This document shows, piece after piece, positions 1 through 12,540 of a stretch of DNA of 64,000 nucleotides. Source of the DNA: Cycas panzhihuaensis (lineage: Eukaryota > Cycadophyta); the NCBI GenBank assembly GCA_023213395.1, contig CM041465.1, positions 51,653,741-51,717,740 of the forward strand, given 5' to 3'. Position 1 is the stretch's first letter. Every line of letters begins with the position of its first letter. The notes beneath the pieces were generated by a model that saw nothing but the letters and a program-made list of their open reading frames with translations, searched no databases and had not been told where the DNA came from. The position numbers and the translations under genes are program-made.

Positions 1-3000
1 ACTTATTTTGAAGATGCTTTTGGTGGAATGTAATTTTCTCATATACACTTTCAAAGAATTAGGACCACTTCATCAAATGTTGTTGATAGATCCACTAAGT
101 ATATTGAGGATCATTGTGGCTATGCTTATTCACTTTTTCCTTCACCATTTGGAGTTGCAAATAGTGTCATCTCAAATACTTCATCTTGGATTATGGATAC
201 TAGAGCAACATAACATATGTCTTTTCATTGCTAGTTCTTTTAGGATTTTGGTTGTAAAATTTATGGTATTGTATACATAGCTGATAAGTTATCTCAACCA
301 GTTGAAGGACTTGTAATTGTTTGCTTGAAACTCCCAGGCCTTCTAGAGTTTATCCTTGTTGATGTTTTATATAATCATACTCTGAAGTAGAACCTGTTCT
401 CCCTAATCACTCTTATCTCTCATAGATTTGATCTGAGTATAATTACAAATAATCAAACTCTTTATGTCATTCACCCTCCTTCAAATGCTGTGGTTATGAC
501 TAGAATTCTTGATGGTAAACTTTTTCACCTAACTAGCTTACCATCCTCTAAAGCTAACTATGTTGATAATCACTCTACTTTTACCATAACCTTTACTCCT
601 AAAAAATTATCCTAAACAGCCCTATGGCATGCTTGTATGGGCCATATCAAAATTGATTGTTTAAGAAAACTACATGCCACTCTTCTTGGTATGCCTAGGC
701 TTTCCTCTAAGCCCTTCAAATGCAAAGTATGTATCATTGTCAAATCTCAAAGATAACCCTTTTCTTATATTCAATGGAAATTTAGCCAACCTTTTGCAAC
801 TTGTACACTTAGATATATGTGGTCCTATGCCCATCCCTTCTTTCAAATAGAAGTAGTACTATATTACTTTTATTGATAATTTTACCAAGAAAGTATGGGT
901 TACTTTTCTTGTAAAGAAAGATAAAGCTTTTTCTATGTTTTAAGCTTTCAAGGACCGCATGGAAAATGAATCTGGATTCAAGATCAAAATACACAGGACT
1001 GATAATAGTGGCAAGTACACCTCTAATGAGTTTGAATTATACCTACGTCATCATGGGATCAAGCATCATACTAATGTTGTAGGTACACCCTAACAAAATG
1101 GAGTTATCGAGTGTATGAATAAGACCATCATGAACATGGCTCATGCTATGCTAGTATATAAGAATATCCTTGTCTATCTTTAGGTTGAGGCTATCTAGAT
1201 TACTGTGTATTACACCAACACTATTAGTCCCTCCAAGTTCAACCCCTCTCCATATGAAATGTGGTATGGACAAACTTCATTTATCTCCCACTTTAAAATT
1301 TTTTGTTCTACTTGTTATGCTCACATTCTAGAGGAACATAGAAATAAGGTCTAGAATAGAGCCCTTAAAGGTATCTTTGTTAGATACCTTATGGACAAAA
1401 AGGGGTACAAGGTTTTTCTACTTTCACAGTGCAAAATCATCATCACTAGAGATGTTATCTTTACAGAGACTGAAGATTAATTACTCAGACTTGAATCCAA
1501 GATACCTTCATATTGATTTAATGATGTTACTAAATTTGATGTCTAGATTTTAAAATTTAGGAGAGAAGATACTCAACAGTTACTCAAAATTTTAGAATCT
1601 GACAATAGAGCCCTAGAGGATACAAGCTGTGACTCCCAGCTAATGTGTGTACATCTAGCACCATCATTTGAGAATAGCCAAGTTGACAAAGGCAAAGCCA
1701 TAGTAGAAGGACCACCTTCTCCAACATCAGTGGCTGGCCCATCTTCTCTAATGTTGTCAACTTCCTCCATGCTAAACATTTTATATGATCCTTTTTAGGA
1801 TCAAAATGAAGACCAAGAAGCTGTGGAAATGAAAACCACATTCCTAACTTGAGGTTTTTGTGAAGCCTACCAGCTACACAAAGACATATGACCAGATGAG
1901 GTAGGTAAAACTGACACTAGAAGTGCCCATAGAGCAAGGATCAAGAATCACTTTCTATTGAGCTTGAACTATTAGAACTATACCTTGCTCTTAATGAAGA
2001 GCCCCTAACATACTAAGAAGCTGTAAAGCATACCACTTAGAGAAATACCATGAATGAAGAATACCAATATCTTATTAAGAATGGTACATGGGAGATTATT
2101 GATCTACTACTTGGAAGAAAGATAGTTCAAAATAAATGGGTGTTCAAAAATAAGTATAGATTAGATGACACCCTAGAAAATACAAGGTAAGGTTGGTAGT
2201 AAAAGGATTCACATAAAGGGAAGACATCAACTACACTAAAATCTTTGCTCCTATAACCAAGTGGCCTATAATCATAACTCTTATAGCGTTAACTGCTCAA
2301 TAGGGTCAGAAAATATGCTAACTCGATGTTAAGACCACATTTCTCAATGGGGACCTTAAAGAAGAAATTTACATAGCTCAACTAGAAGGATATAAGATTT
2401 CCAGTTTACAAGCTCAAAAAGTCCTTATATGACCTAAAGCAAGCCCCTCGTGCTTGGTTTATAAAGTTATCTAAAAGAATGATGCAACTTGGATATGAGA
2501 TTTGTGATTATCAAGATATTGATGTAACACTATTCATTAAGCACCAAAATGATAAAGTCACTTACCTCTTAATCTTTGTGGATGATATGTTAATAATGGG
2601 GAATAGTAAATAGGTAATCAGCTAACTAAAGAAGGACCTTGCTAAAACTTTTAAATTATCTGACCTTGGGTTGATAAAATATTACTTAGGAATTGAAGTA
2701 AATTAAAAGAATGGCAAAATCTCTCTTCTAAGAAAAATATATTAATGACCTTTTAATAAAGTTTCAGATGGAAGGTGGTCGACCAGTGGCTACACCTATA
2801 GAAGCTAATGTTAAACTCTTAACTAATGGTCACACTAGGAAGGTAGACGTAATACTCTACAGGCAACTTGTAGCTAGTCTCATCTATATTACTAACATAA
2901 GGCTAGATATTGCACACTCTGTCAGTATTTTCCCAAGGTTCATGACAAATCCTAAGTAGAATCATTGGCAAGCTGTAATATGAGTGTTGAGGTACTTGAA

Positions 3001-3517
3001 GACGACTAGCAAATATGGTCTATTGCATGAACCCAATGTAGAATTTAAACTTTATGTACACAGACTCATACTTTGCCAAAGATAAAGACACATGAAGATC
3101 TATATTTGGGTACATAACATTTCTTAGAATAGCACCAATACCATAGAGATCCAGATGGCAGAAGATAGTTACAAACTCAACTATCGAAGCTAAATATATT
3201 ACTCCTTCTGAAATAAGCAAGGGGGTGATATGACTTAGAAAATTATTGAATATATTAAATGCCATCCAAACAAGTTCTACTAGCTTACATATAGATAATT
3301 AATCTATAATCCAAATGGATAAAATCCTGTATTTCATGATTGTACCAAATATATGAGTACAAAACTTCACAGGATTAGAGAATTAGTTTATGATGGCACA
3401 ATTCAACTGGAGTACTACCCCACAATAGATCAAGTGGCTGATATATTTACTAAACTATTGAAGATGATGAAGTTTGAACAGTTTCAAAGGCAACTCAGCC
3501 TTAGGGCTTGCATCTTC
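1..3517 (+). pseudogene. Copia-1 pol remnant (protease to RNase H), 5' cut by window edge
   Basis: This is a Ty1/copia polyprotein, the part that would process the polyprotein, integrate the DNA copy and reverse transcribe it. In order I read a protease site (WIMDTRAT then HMS, near 187-219, with Arg in place of the active-site Gly), a GAG-pre-integrase and zinc region (LWHACMGH near 625, CKVC near 721), an integrase core (LVHLDICG near 800, RTDNSGKY near 994), a reverse transcriptase with FVDDML near 2575, and RNase H ending ADIFTKLLKMMKFEQ near 3440-3480. The frame shifts near 750-800 and several times in the RT half, and many Gln codons have become stops. Gene order and wording match copia-2 at 23.9-28.5 kb throughout, so the two belong to one family. 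The gag region would lie left of the window. Confidence 0.9.
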
Positions 3518-3549
3518 ATCCGATTGAAGGAGATGACAATAAGACCATC

Positions 3550-3659
3550 ATACTCTATCTCATTTTTGAAAACCTCTTGTGGGTTTGAAAGGATAAGAGT
3601 AAGTCTCTACTCTATCTCATTCATGAAAACCCCTTGTGGGTGCGAAAGGATAAGGGTTG
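3550..3659 (+). repeat. Two-unit tandem repeat after copia-1 pol
   Basis: Two units of about 55 bp (3550-3605 and 3606-3659) share the core CTCTATCTCATT, GAAAACC, TTGTGGGT, GAAAGGATAAG. The same duplicated unit sits after pol in copia-2 at 28567-28675, so it is an inherited part of the family's 3' non-coding region. Its function is unknown. Confidence 0.8.
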
Positions 3660-3936
3660 TATCATTTTAGAAAATCATAACCTATGAAACCCTGAAAGGG
3701 CATGGGTGATGACCAAATGGTATATGGAGATTCAATAGATTTTAGCTACAAAATTCATTGTATTGATTGGCTATCTAGCTTCATTTAAAGAGCTGCCTGA
3801 GCTAGGTTAGTAGATTAGAAAGTCTATGGGTTTTCTTCCCCACGAGGGTTTCCCACAAAAAGTGTTATAATAGTTTGTTTTGTAAGAGGCTCAAATGAAG
3901 ACCTCATAGGATATAATAAAATAACCTTCTACTATT

Positions 3937-3947
3937 AAGGGGGAGAG
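3937..3947 (+). promoter_or_regulatory. Polypurine tract of copia-1
   Basis: AAGGGGGAGAG lies directly before the LTR start TGAAAAGAG. This is the usual position of the primer for plus-strand DNA synthesis in LTR retrotransposons. Confidence 0.75.
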
Positions 3948-4245
3948 TGAAAAGAGTTAATATCACAAGGTCATTATATTAGTTGATTATTTCTAAAAGG
4001 GTCTTAAGTGAACTTTAAATTAGATCACTTACGCGAAATACACTTTCATGTACATTATGTGTAATTTCATTTCACCTAACTCTAATGCTCCATCTCTCAA
4101 TATAAAAGTAAAATCTTAATAGATGGGGCTCATTCTTACCTCCCTATTTTATGAGAGATACTATCTTTCCCTCAAGTCTCTCTTACTCCCATGTTTTCCT
4201 TTATGTTTAGTGCATGGATATGAAGGATAGATCCATTTTTTTTAG
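3948..4245 (+). repeat. Copia-1 3' LTR
   Basis: It starts TGAAAAGAGTTAATATC straight after the polypurine tract and aligns over its length with the copia-2 LTRs (21633-21945 and 28986-29297), sharing AAGGTCATT, the TATGTG and TAATTTC stretches, TCTAATGCTC, TCAATATAAAAG and GATCCAT. The right edge is fixed only to within about 10 bases because the terminal CA is decayed. The 5' partner is outside the window. Confidence 0.8.
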
Positions 4246-7189
4246 AATGTATATTATAAGAGTTTCAAGTAGTTAATTTTATAAAACCTAAGATGATGGT
4301 ATAGGAGGTAATTGGGCTACAATAGAGGATTTCGTAAGGAATAAAGAAGAATATCATAGTAAATGAAGAGAAAGAAATTATGCAGATGTAATAAACTTAT
4401 TAACAAATTATAGTAGAAGAAAGGTTGTAATATAATCATTATTGTATACTTAATCACCTATAGTATTCAAAGATCAATTCATTCATATTTATAGCCCTAC
4501 ATAACCTTACACATATAACATTATAAGATAGAAAGATTAGCTACATACGAGACCTCATGGTCCCTAAAAATGTAGTATCAAAGGGTTATGTTCCAAATCT
4601 AGAGATGCGTTTGACAAAGATATGGCTGATAGTTTGTAGTCTTAGGATGTAAAGGGATAATACATAGATAGGAAAGACATTTTAGGTATATAATGACTTA
4701 GCATAAGGGCATTACAGGTATAGAACATAGTCCCTAAATATATAAAATGCCCCATTGTAGTATAACATCCTCCATAAAGAAGAATGCCCTATTGTGGCCA
4801 TCATAGCATACATAAAAGCATGTAATTCTTCATTATGATACATTAAGAGAAAATTGTAATTAATTGAAGATTGAAAGAATAAAATTGTTATGCCTTATAC
4901 ACATACTTTTACAAATACTAGGAGAAAAGGAGGCACACAAAGAAGGAAGAAAAATAGAAATCCTCTTGTCAACCACCCATGAACACACAAATGCAACAAA
5001 AAAAATCAAGCATATTTATCATGCCTAATGGTTATTTGATATCATAGATTGATCTAGAGTTGATTAATTCACCTGCATAAAGAAGAATCACAGAGAAATT
5101 ACATTTTTTTTTCAATGAAAATTTTAAAAGAATAAAAAAATTTATAGGTTCATTCTTGAATTTAATTAGATTAGATGATTTTTGAAGTTTGTTAACCCCT
5201 AAGTCAATTCAACAGGTGGTCATATAGAGTGCACATATGGATGGGGGTTAATCCATTAGGGGTTAGATTCTAAATTAGGTTAAATTAGATTGAATATTTT
5301 TATGAATTCAAAAATAATAAATTAAATTAAATTTTAATTTGAAATCTAAAATCAAATTTATTAAGAATTACCTACTTTTTAAGGGTATACTAGCACATTT
5401 TTTTACCATAACTTTTCACTAGAATGTTAGAATTTGGTGCCATCAGTTGTATTAGGAAGAGAATTTCAAGACAGCCAAAACGAGTGGTCACATGACATGT
5501 TTCAAATAGTATATGATACACATATTGATGGGTAAAATTAAATAAAATACTCTTGACCTCATAATATTAATATATATATATATAACTTTTTTAAAGAATT
5601 TTTTTAATATATTCTATTAGTTTTAAAGGCTCCTAATATGATGATAAAGTTATTTTTGATTAATGATGAAAGAAAAAGGAAGTTTTAGTTAAGAATAAAG
5701 TAATTTAAAGCTCATTTATGATATTTGAAGGCTCATGGAAAATAAAAAATATATGAATTTGGATATATTTGACATGATATTAATATGGAAATATTCTTGA
5801 TATGTTAGACAAGAAAATCCCCCTTGAAATTTCTATATTTAGTTTAGTGTAATGGCCAATATTAATTAAATGTCTATGAATCACTTGATTTATATACCTA
5901 TTTCTTAAATAAGTGATTGATGGACACCACCTGATCTTAGTAAATGACCTAGTTTATTTATTTGATGTTAGAAAGATAAGAAGTTATTTAGAGAGAATTC
6001 TATTTATTTATGAGAGAAGGATGTTTACTTGGTATACTAAATTAGTTGTTAATATTATTTAACTAATAATCAATTATTAAGGTTATCTAGATAAAAAAAG
6101 AAAGTGCTTGTTAATGAGAAATTTGACTAGACATGTATGACAAGAGGCATGGAAACACATATTAAGATTACCTTGTTACATCTAACTTATCTTGGCTAAG
6201 TAGTTTATCTTATTCCCAGAGTTAGTATGTTTTGAGATATTTATTTTAATAATATTTAAATAGTTGCCAAAAGAAAGCTATAAAAGCGTCTAAGTGATGA
6301 AGTACATAAAGAAATCTTATTCCTAAGAGGCAAGTAAAGGTTTCACAAGCTAATCTTACACAACATACTCGATTGTGTTATTCTAACTCATACACAAGAG
6401 GCAAGATTATGCTACTTTTATAACAAGCATTTTGAAAGATGATAATCCATGTATATGAAATAATTACCTAGAGAACTAATAATTATAGAGGTTAGTTACC
6501 CATGTATTTTAATAGATCGTTATTATTTTATATGAACCCAGTAATCATTTCTTTTGTTAAGATTATTGATAAATGGTTGATAAATATTTGATAACATATT
6601 TACATGTGATGATATGAAGATGCTCAAGAAAACACTTCATATAATCATTGATGTTAATATTGGATGACATTTATAAGTTAGATATTCACAGTTAGTTACT
6701 ACTAATCATAGATAACTACATATAACTTATTGATTACAAGTATATAGGTTAATGCTTATATGAGATAAGCATAATAGACGTTAGATTTATAGATGATAGA
6801 TGATAGATTTATAGGTTACATGTGGTGATATAGGATATAATATAATACAAATATAAATATAGATTTTAATGTAGGTTATAGGATTCAATAAATATGAAGA
6901 TAATGACATTAAATACCAAGGATATGAAGATGAATATTGAAGATAAAGATTTGAAGACATTAAATATTAAGGGTGAATATTAGAATATGTGATTTAATCA
7001 CATATGTAATGTTTAATGTTATGGTATAGACATATATATAATCCTACTAATCACATACATTAATTAATGTAAGATGTACATATATCTATGTAAATATACT
7101 ATTAAATGATGTAAAGGCTTGAGAGAAATTATCAACTACTCATGAGGTGACTATTATTATAAATATGTACACACACCACTTAAGGATTT
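4246..7189. other. AT-rich stretch with no recognisable gene
   Basis: I found no protein motif on either strand. The part from about 4290 to 4768, read on the minus strand, starts TGTTATACTACAATGGGGC and contains a TATAAATATGAATGAA segment, which is the look of an old LTR. I found no partner, primer site or target duplication, so I leave it as a suggestion. Confidence 0.4.
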
Positions 7190-7496
7190 GAGAAAGGTCT
7201 TAAACCTATAGATGTAGTTATTTTGATCATAAAATAAGGTCTATGCTCTACCTTCTGCCATGGTTTTTTCCATACTGGGTTTTCCACATATAAATCTATT
7301 CTCTCTATTATGGTGAATGCTCATGATGCTTATTAATGCATGTTTTTATTTCTATTATTGATATTCCTTTGTATATGTATATATCCTCACAAGATTATTT
7401 TATCATTATATATGTATATTATATTATATCATGTAAATACCCTAAATTCTAATTTGGTATTAGAGTAAATTTACAATTCTAACATGATATTAGAGC
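7190..7496 (+). repeat. Degenerate copia-type LTR end with primer binding site
   Basis: CCATACTGGGTTTTCCACAT near 7270-7290 is the kind of pyrimidine-rich, GGGTTTTCCAC-containing segment found near the 3' end of many plant copia LTRs. The stretch ends CTAACA at 7484 and is followed at 7485-7496 by TGATATTAGAGC, which differs from the initiator-Met-tRNA primer site TGGTATCAGAGC by two transitions. No gag follows, so the element is truncated by the fragment at 7521. The left edge is arbitrary. Confidence 0.35.
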
Positions 7497-7520
7497 TTTA
7501 GTTATAAATTCTAACACTCT

Positions 7521-7668
7521 CTAAGGAGTTATGCTCCTAAAGTAAAAATCCATAACAATTAAAATAAAGAGTTAAGCTCCTTTATATATCCATATAATTC
7601 CTCCTTTCATAAAACTCATTTCTTATTATTTAATTTAATTATTTATAGGTTGGGTTTATAATAAGGTC
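7521..7668 (-). repeat. Fragment matching the LTR at 29619-29850 (element X, left copy)
   Basis: The segment shares TATGCTCC/TGTGCTCC, ATTAAAATAAA, GGTTAAGC/AGTTAAGCTCC, TTATATA, CCATATAA, TCCTCC, TTCTTATTATTTAATTTAA and GGGTTTATAATAA with 29695-29844 in the same order and orientation. The right copy has a minus-strand primer site beside it. This piece is therefore read as the 3' LTR of the same minus-strand element, whose interior later received the Tork and copia-2 insertions. Confidence 0.55.
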
Positions 7669-7951
7669 CTTCTTAGAAAAATGCTTTACCTATAAAGCAT
7701 TGGTAATGATAGATATTCTCTCATAATCACCTCCTACTATGATAGGTAGTTATTTGATCCTAGTGCTGATGATTAGAGATTGCTACTACATAAATTATTA
7801 AAGAGAAGTGATGCATGGTAGTTTTTAATTACTTTTGGATTTAAGAAAGTGTGGGCCCTTTGGATAGTTATAGTCATCAAAGAAATGTAGTATCATAGTA
7901 TAATAAATTAGAGATCTACAAAAGTAAGGACCTAAATATTCTTACAAAGTA

Positions 7952-8627
7952 TGTTGAGAAAACTAGGTCCCAATAATAAAAAACTGCCACTAAGATCTAA
8001 ACTATTTTGCAACTAGTTATAGGAATTGAAACTAAAATTTAACATGTAAGTTCTTAAACTAGAGATAATATAATAAATAAACTAGAAAGTCAAAGCATCA
8101 CATATACACTAGAAATAATATGGTAAAACCCTAGTAGTGTGCTAGAGAAACATCCACATAGGAAAGGTATTGATCTTTATTATCTAGGAATGGAGAAATA
8201 CACATAATCTGTAGTAGAATGCTGACAACAATAACAACTAGTTGTCTCTTCTCAATATAGTATATCCAATATATCGAATACCATTAACATAATAAAAAAA
8301 AACCCTAAATGAAGCTATATGAGAGAGTCGTATAAGGCATAAATCTTGACCATCAAATTTGGGGTATTTTAATGAACGACTTCGATTTTCTTTACAATTT
8401 AGTATGTTTTATAGTGCTAGCTTTTTTGGTCAAGGGATACCACCCCTAACCCTTCATTTTTGAGGGGGGTAGGGGAGATGGGTGAGATTCTAGCTTCCCC
8501 TATATCCCTTAGCTAAGAAGGGCTCCTGTCCTCCTTAGATACCTCTATAAAAGTTTAGATAGGAAACTACACTACTAACCTATCAAAACTTTTACCTCTA
8601 AAATATTATTGTCACATTATATAATAA
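7952..8627 (-). repeat. Tork element 3' LTR (left)
   Basis: It starts TGTTGAGAAAACTAGG and aligns over its whole length with 19163-19827. The inner edge is followed by CTACCTTGACAAC, the complement of a decayed polypurine tract. A G-rich stretch near 8461-8485 corresponds to a longer G-rich block in the right copy. Confidence 0.9.
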
Positions 8628-8639
8628 TATCTACCTTGA

Positions 8640-9866
8640 CAACAATTTACTTGATACATTTCCTAGACTATTCATCGCTTTTTCTACAAACCAAAAGAAT
8701 TTAAGCACCATTTAAACTTCTCTAATAATACTAATTTGTGAACGTGTCAGCATAATTCTATTTTATATTAACCTTCTCAAGTACAACTCCACCTACTTCC
8801 ATAACCTGTCTAAGAAAATAGTACTTAAGAGCAATATACTTTGTCTTACTATGATAACTAGATTCTTTGCTAAGTAGATGGCACTTTGACTATTACAAAA
8901 TATCTTTACTTTTTGTGTTTCCTTCCAAGCTCAATCAATAGACCCTACAACTAGATTACTTCCTTATAAGTATATGTTGTAGTAATGTATTCTACTTTTA
9001 TAGTCGATAATATAATTGTACTCTACAATTTTAATATCTAACTAATTAGACCATTTGTAAGAGTAAACATATAACCTGAAGTAGACCTTCTTTTATCTAA
9101 ATCTCTTACAAAGTCTGAATCAACATATCTACAAACCTGATTACCTATACCACTAAAGGTAATGCAATAATCACTTGTGCTCCTCAAATACTAAAGCACC
9201 TATTTCACTACTACCCAATGTTCCTTTCCTAGATTTTCTATAAACCTACTAACTACACCGACTATATGTGAAATGTTAGGTCTTATATATACCATGGTAT
9301 ATATCAAACTTCCTACTGCACTGGCATAAGCTACATGAGACATATAGTCTATTTTCTTCTTTACTACTAGGACTCATACTTAAAGAAAGCTTGAAATGGA
9401 AAGCCAATGAGATACTAACTGGTTTCACATTTGCCATACTAAATCTAGTTAGCACCTTCTCCACATATTTTTACAATGATAACCATAGCTTACTATTTTT
9501 CCTGTCTCTATATATCTCTATGCCTAAGATTTAATTTTCAGCTCTTAGATCCTTCATATTAAAAGTCCTAGCTAATTGAGCCTTTAACTTATTGATTTCT
9601 GCTATATTCTTGCTTGTAACTAGCATGTAATCAATATATAATACTAAGATAATGAATAAGCCATTATCCAAGAATTTAAAGTAAATACAATGATCATACT
9701 CATTTCTTTTAAAATTTTGGCTCTCTAGAAGGCATCAAACTTCTTATACCATTATCTAGGTGATTACTTTAGGCCATATAATGATTACCTAAGCCTACAA
9801 CTAAGTCTTTTTTCTACCATCCTATACAAACCCTTCTAGCTAATCTATATACATCTCCTCATCTAA
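8640..9866 (-). pseudogene. Tork element pol, 3' half (RT C-terminal part and RNase H)
   Basis: Read on the minus strand from 9866 downward: the middle of reverse transcriptase, the segment with TSKNIAEINKLKAQL (about 9640-9590), YRDRKN, then KYVEKVLTRFSMANVKPVS (about 9475-9415), a SAVGSLMY-like block decayed at 9390-9290, and an RNase H end down to about 8700. These are the successive blocks of the copia RVT_2 and RNase H domains. Stops replace Gln and Trp codons, and the YVDDM-type motif is degraded to IIYMLV. The 5' half of the same gene lies at 16373-18290, on the far side of the G1 insertion. Confidence 0.88.
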
Positions 9867-9871
9867 ATCTC

Positions 9872-10217
9872 TGTAACATAACCCTACCTTTCCTTAGCAT
9901 TAGTGAGCGGCAGCCACCAGCAAGTAAGGATTAAGGTGTTTATTAAGATGTGTGTATGGACCCCTAAGCCATCCAATAAGATGTAAGGCTGCTAGGGCCA
10001 CCAATAGAATCATAAGGATAAAGACCTTTACTTATGTATTTAAAGGGTTAAATCACTTATAATATTGTCGAGTATGGTATCTTGAAAGAGAAAATACTTC
10101 AGTACTCATTTTGGTGATTCACTATCTGTGATCTGCTTGTGCATTTACATTATTTTGGCTTCATTTTCTACTAATTTTTACACTTGTAAGTCTAGATTTT
10201 TGAGAAGGAATAATCCA
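9872..10217 (+). repeat. G1 5' LTR
   Basis: TGTAACATAACC to AATCCA. It pairs with 16022-16367 and is preceded by the ATCTC target duplication. It contains TATTTAAAGGG near 10037, a possible core promoter. Confidence 0.95.
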
Positions 10218-10219
10218 AG

Positions 10220-10231
10220 TGGTATTAGAGC
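10220..10231 (+). promoter_or_regulatory. G1 primer binding site (initiator Met tRNA)
   Basis: TGGTATTAGAGC lies two bases after the 5' LTR. It differs from TGGTATCAGAGC, the complement of the plant initiator Met tRNA 3' end, by one C-to-T change. Confidence 0.9.
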
Positions 10232-11487
10232 TACGTCGTGATCATGGGAAGCTACCCAAAAAAGTAATTTTTTTTTTCCCTGTATGATTGAGTATTCTCT
10301 CTATATAGGTAGAGATTGGGGAAAGACCTTCACTTAGTACTCTCTCCAAGGAGATTGAGGAACGGTAGTAGGACAGATTAAAGGTCATAAAGTGAAGGGG
10401 AATTTCTTCCTTTAGGTAACACAAGCAATTTATTTCTTCTACTTTTAATTCAGTTTTTAGTTTTCTTTTCCTACATTGAGTTATATTCCAAGGGTAGATA
10501 ACACTGCTGGGTGGCTACCCTATGCCAGGGATCTTTAAATATCACAGGGATCTGTCATTCTGGCTAAGCACATCATGGTTTTTCTACCCTTTGCATCAAG
10601 GACTGGAGATAACACTCCTAAACCAAGCCCTAGACAGAAGCTAGCTACAGAAGTGTGCCTTCACGTACCTTTGGGTATATAGGAGGATACCCTTTAAGAT
10701 CCCAAAATCCTCCCCAGTATAGGTAAACTATTGGCCATTGAAGTCTTGTAGTGCAGTGGTTAGTGGTTAGCGCCATGAAGTTACCTGCCCCAAACTTCTG
10801 CATTAGAAGTTTATTGGCAGGCCTATAAGACCAAGCACACCTCAACTTTCAGTGGGTAGGACACATCTGATCATTCCCACACTGCTTCCCCTACCCCGGT
10901 CTTAATTAAGATCATAAGCCACTTATTGCCTAAATTCAAAACTTGTCAGAACAATCAAGCTTCCAAGACCAAAAAAAAGAAAAAAGGAAAAAAGAAAAAG
11001 AGAAAAAAGAAAAAGGAAAAAAAGAAAAAGAAAAAGAAAAGAAATAAATCAATAGATAAATAAATAAAATAACTCCACTTAGCCATTACTCACGGTGCAA
11101 AAAGAAAAAAAACAATACACTTATAATTCATATACCTCAATTTGATCAGCATATCGTAAGGGTAATTTTGCATTAGGTTAGTTTATGCCCCAAATTTTTA
11201 CTCTTTTTTGTACTCGGGCCACTGGTAGGCCCTACCAGTTCAAATTCACCTTAAAACTCATACACCCCATTTTGATGAGTTTTTGTGCTCTTTCTAGTGG
11301 GCCAAATATCTTGCTTATGTAATTTGGGGTCAACAGGCTATAGACACCCTACATCCCCTTATTCGCCCCTTCTTTCCCTATAACAACTCCTTATTTTTAT
11401 ATCCCTTTCTTTCTTACTCTGTCCCACTTCATTTATTTCCCTTCTCTCTACTTGTTCCTACCTCTTTAATCCCTTTCTTCAGCTCTA
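10232..11487 (+). other. G1 untranslated leader with purine tract
   Basis: About 1.25 kb between primer site and gag with no coding signal I could support. It includes an almost pure A/G tract at about 10968-11045, made of A-runs broken by single or double G, followed by AAATAAAT repeats. The 10500-10860 part is less AT-rich than its surroundings. Confidence 0.7.
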
Positions 11488-12540
11488 ATGGCAAAAACTC
11501 AAACAGAGAAAAATTTTGAGTTGACCAATGACTTGTCTAACTTCAAAACAGAGGTCAATGATAAACTCAATGACATGCCTACCAAATCTGTCTTGGACGA
11601 CACTAGGCGAGAGATTCTTAGTTAGCTTCAGCAGTTGTTACCACCTTAACTCCAAAGCACAGGAGCTTCTAATTCAATAAGCAACCAACCTCCCCCTTTT
11701 CAAGGAAGCAATATAGGAGGTTCTCCACCAAGACAACCCTTTTTCCACTATAAAATCAACGTTCCTACCTTTGATCCATATATGAATAGAGAGTGCACTC
11801 GAAGTTGGATTAACAAGTTAGAATCCTACTTCACTCTTCACCCGATGTCAGAGGAGGACCGACTCTTATATACTTCCATTCACTTAGATGGTCGAGCCCA
11901 CCATTGGTTTAACTAGTGGAAGCGAGAATATCCTTTTCACCAAACATGGTCCCACTTCACTAGCTATTTCTTTGAATAATATGAAGATATATGGAGTCAA
12001 TCTTTCTTCACATAACTCACTCAGATTAAGTAGACCTCAACTGTAGAGGCTTACACGGATGAGTTTCAAGCCTTATATAATCGTGCGCCACAAAGCCAAA
12101 ACTTGGACAAACAAACCATGATTGATATTTATGTGACATGACTCCAAGACTATATTTAGATGAGATTAAAGATAATGGCAATATACTCCCTTAAGGAAGC
12201 TTTCAAGTAGGCCCATGTAGTAGAAGATGAGTTTGCAACAGACAGACCCTCAACTATTCGTCAGGATAACTCTTGGTCCTGACACACTCAACAATCATAC
12301 TTCCAACGACCTCAACCTTGATTTGATGATGCCTCTTGTCCTCAAGCTGACTTCACACATCCTTGGCCATGACAGGATGATTCCACTCACCCATCTATTG
12401 ATCACCAGAATGATGACATGTCTACCAAAAGAGTCCAAATTTCTCAAACCAAAGTAGAATGTTGACTAGAGGCTGGCCTTTGTATACAATGTGCAGAAAA
12501 GTAGACTTCTGGACATGGTCACTTTTGCAAAGTGCGACAT
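11488..12540 (+). pseudogene. G1 gag (capsid and zinc-knuckle region)
   Basis: It begins with the ATG at 11488 (MAKTQTEKNFEL). A capsid-like stretch follows: FDPYMNRECTRSWINKLESY near 11770-11830, DRLLYTSIHLDGRAHHWFN, then SHFTSYFFE, VEAYTDEFQAL, the usual order of the gypsy retrotransposon gag domain. Near 12478 the CIQCAEK, then SGHGHFC pattern is the C-x2-C, H, C zinc knuckle of chromovirus gags. There are about fifteen in-frame stops, at former Gln, Arg or Trp positions, but no frameshift that I can see. It runs into pol in the same frame. Confidence 0.88.

Noticed and set aside
10645-10845. Minus-strand frame of 66 codons in the G1 leader
   Set aside because: No motif, on the strand opposite to the element's transcript, in a locally less AT-rich segment where chance frames are longer.
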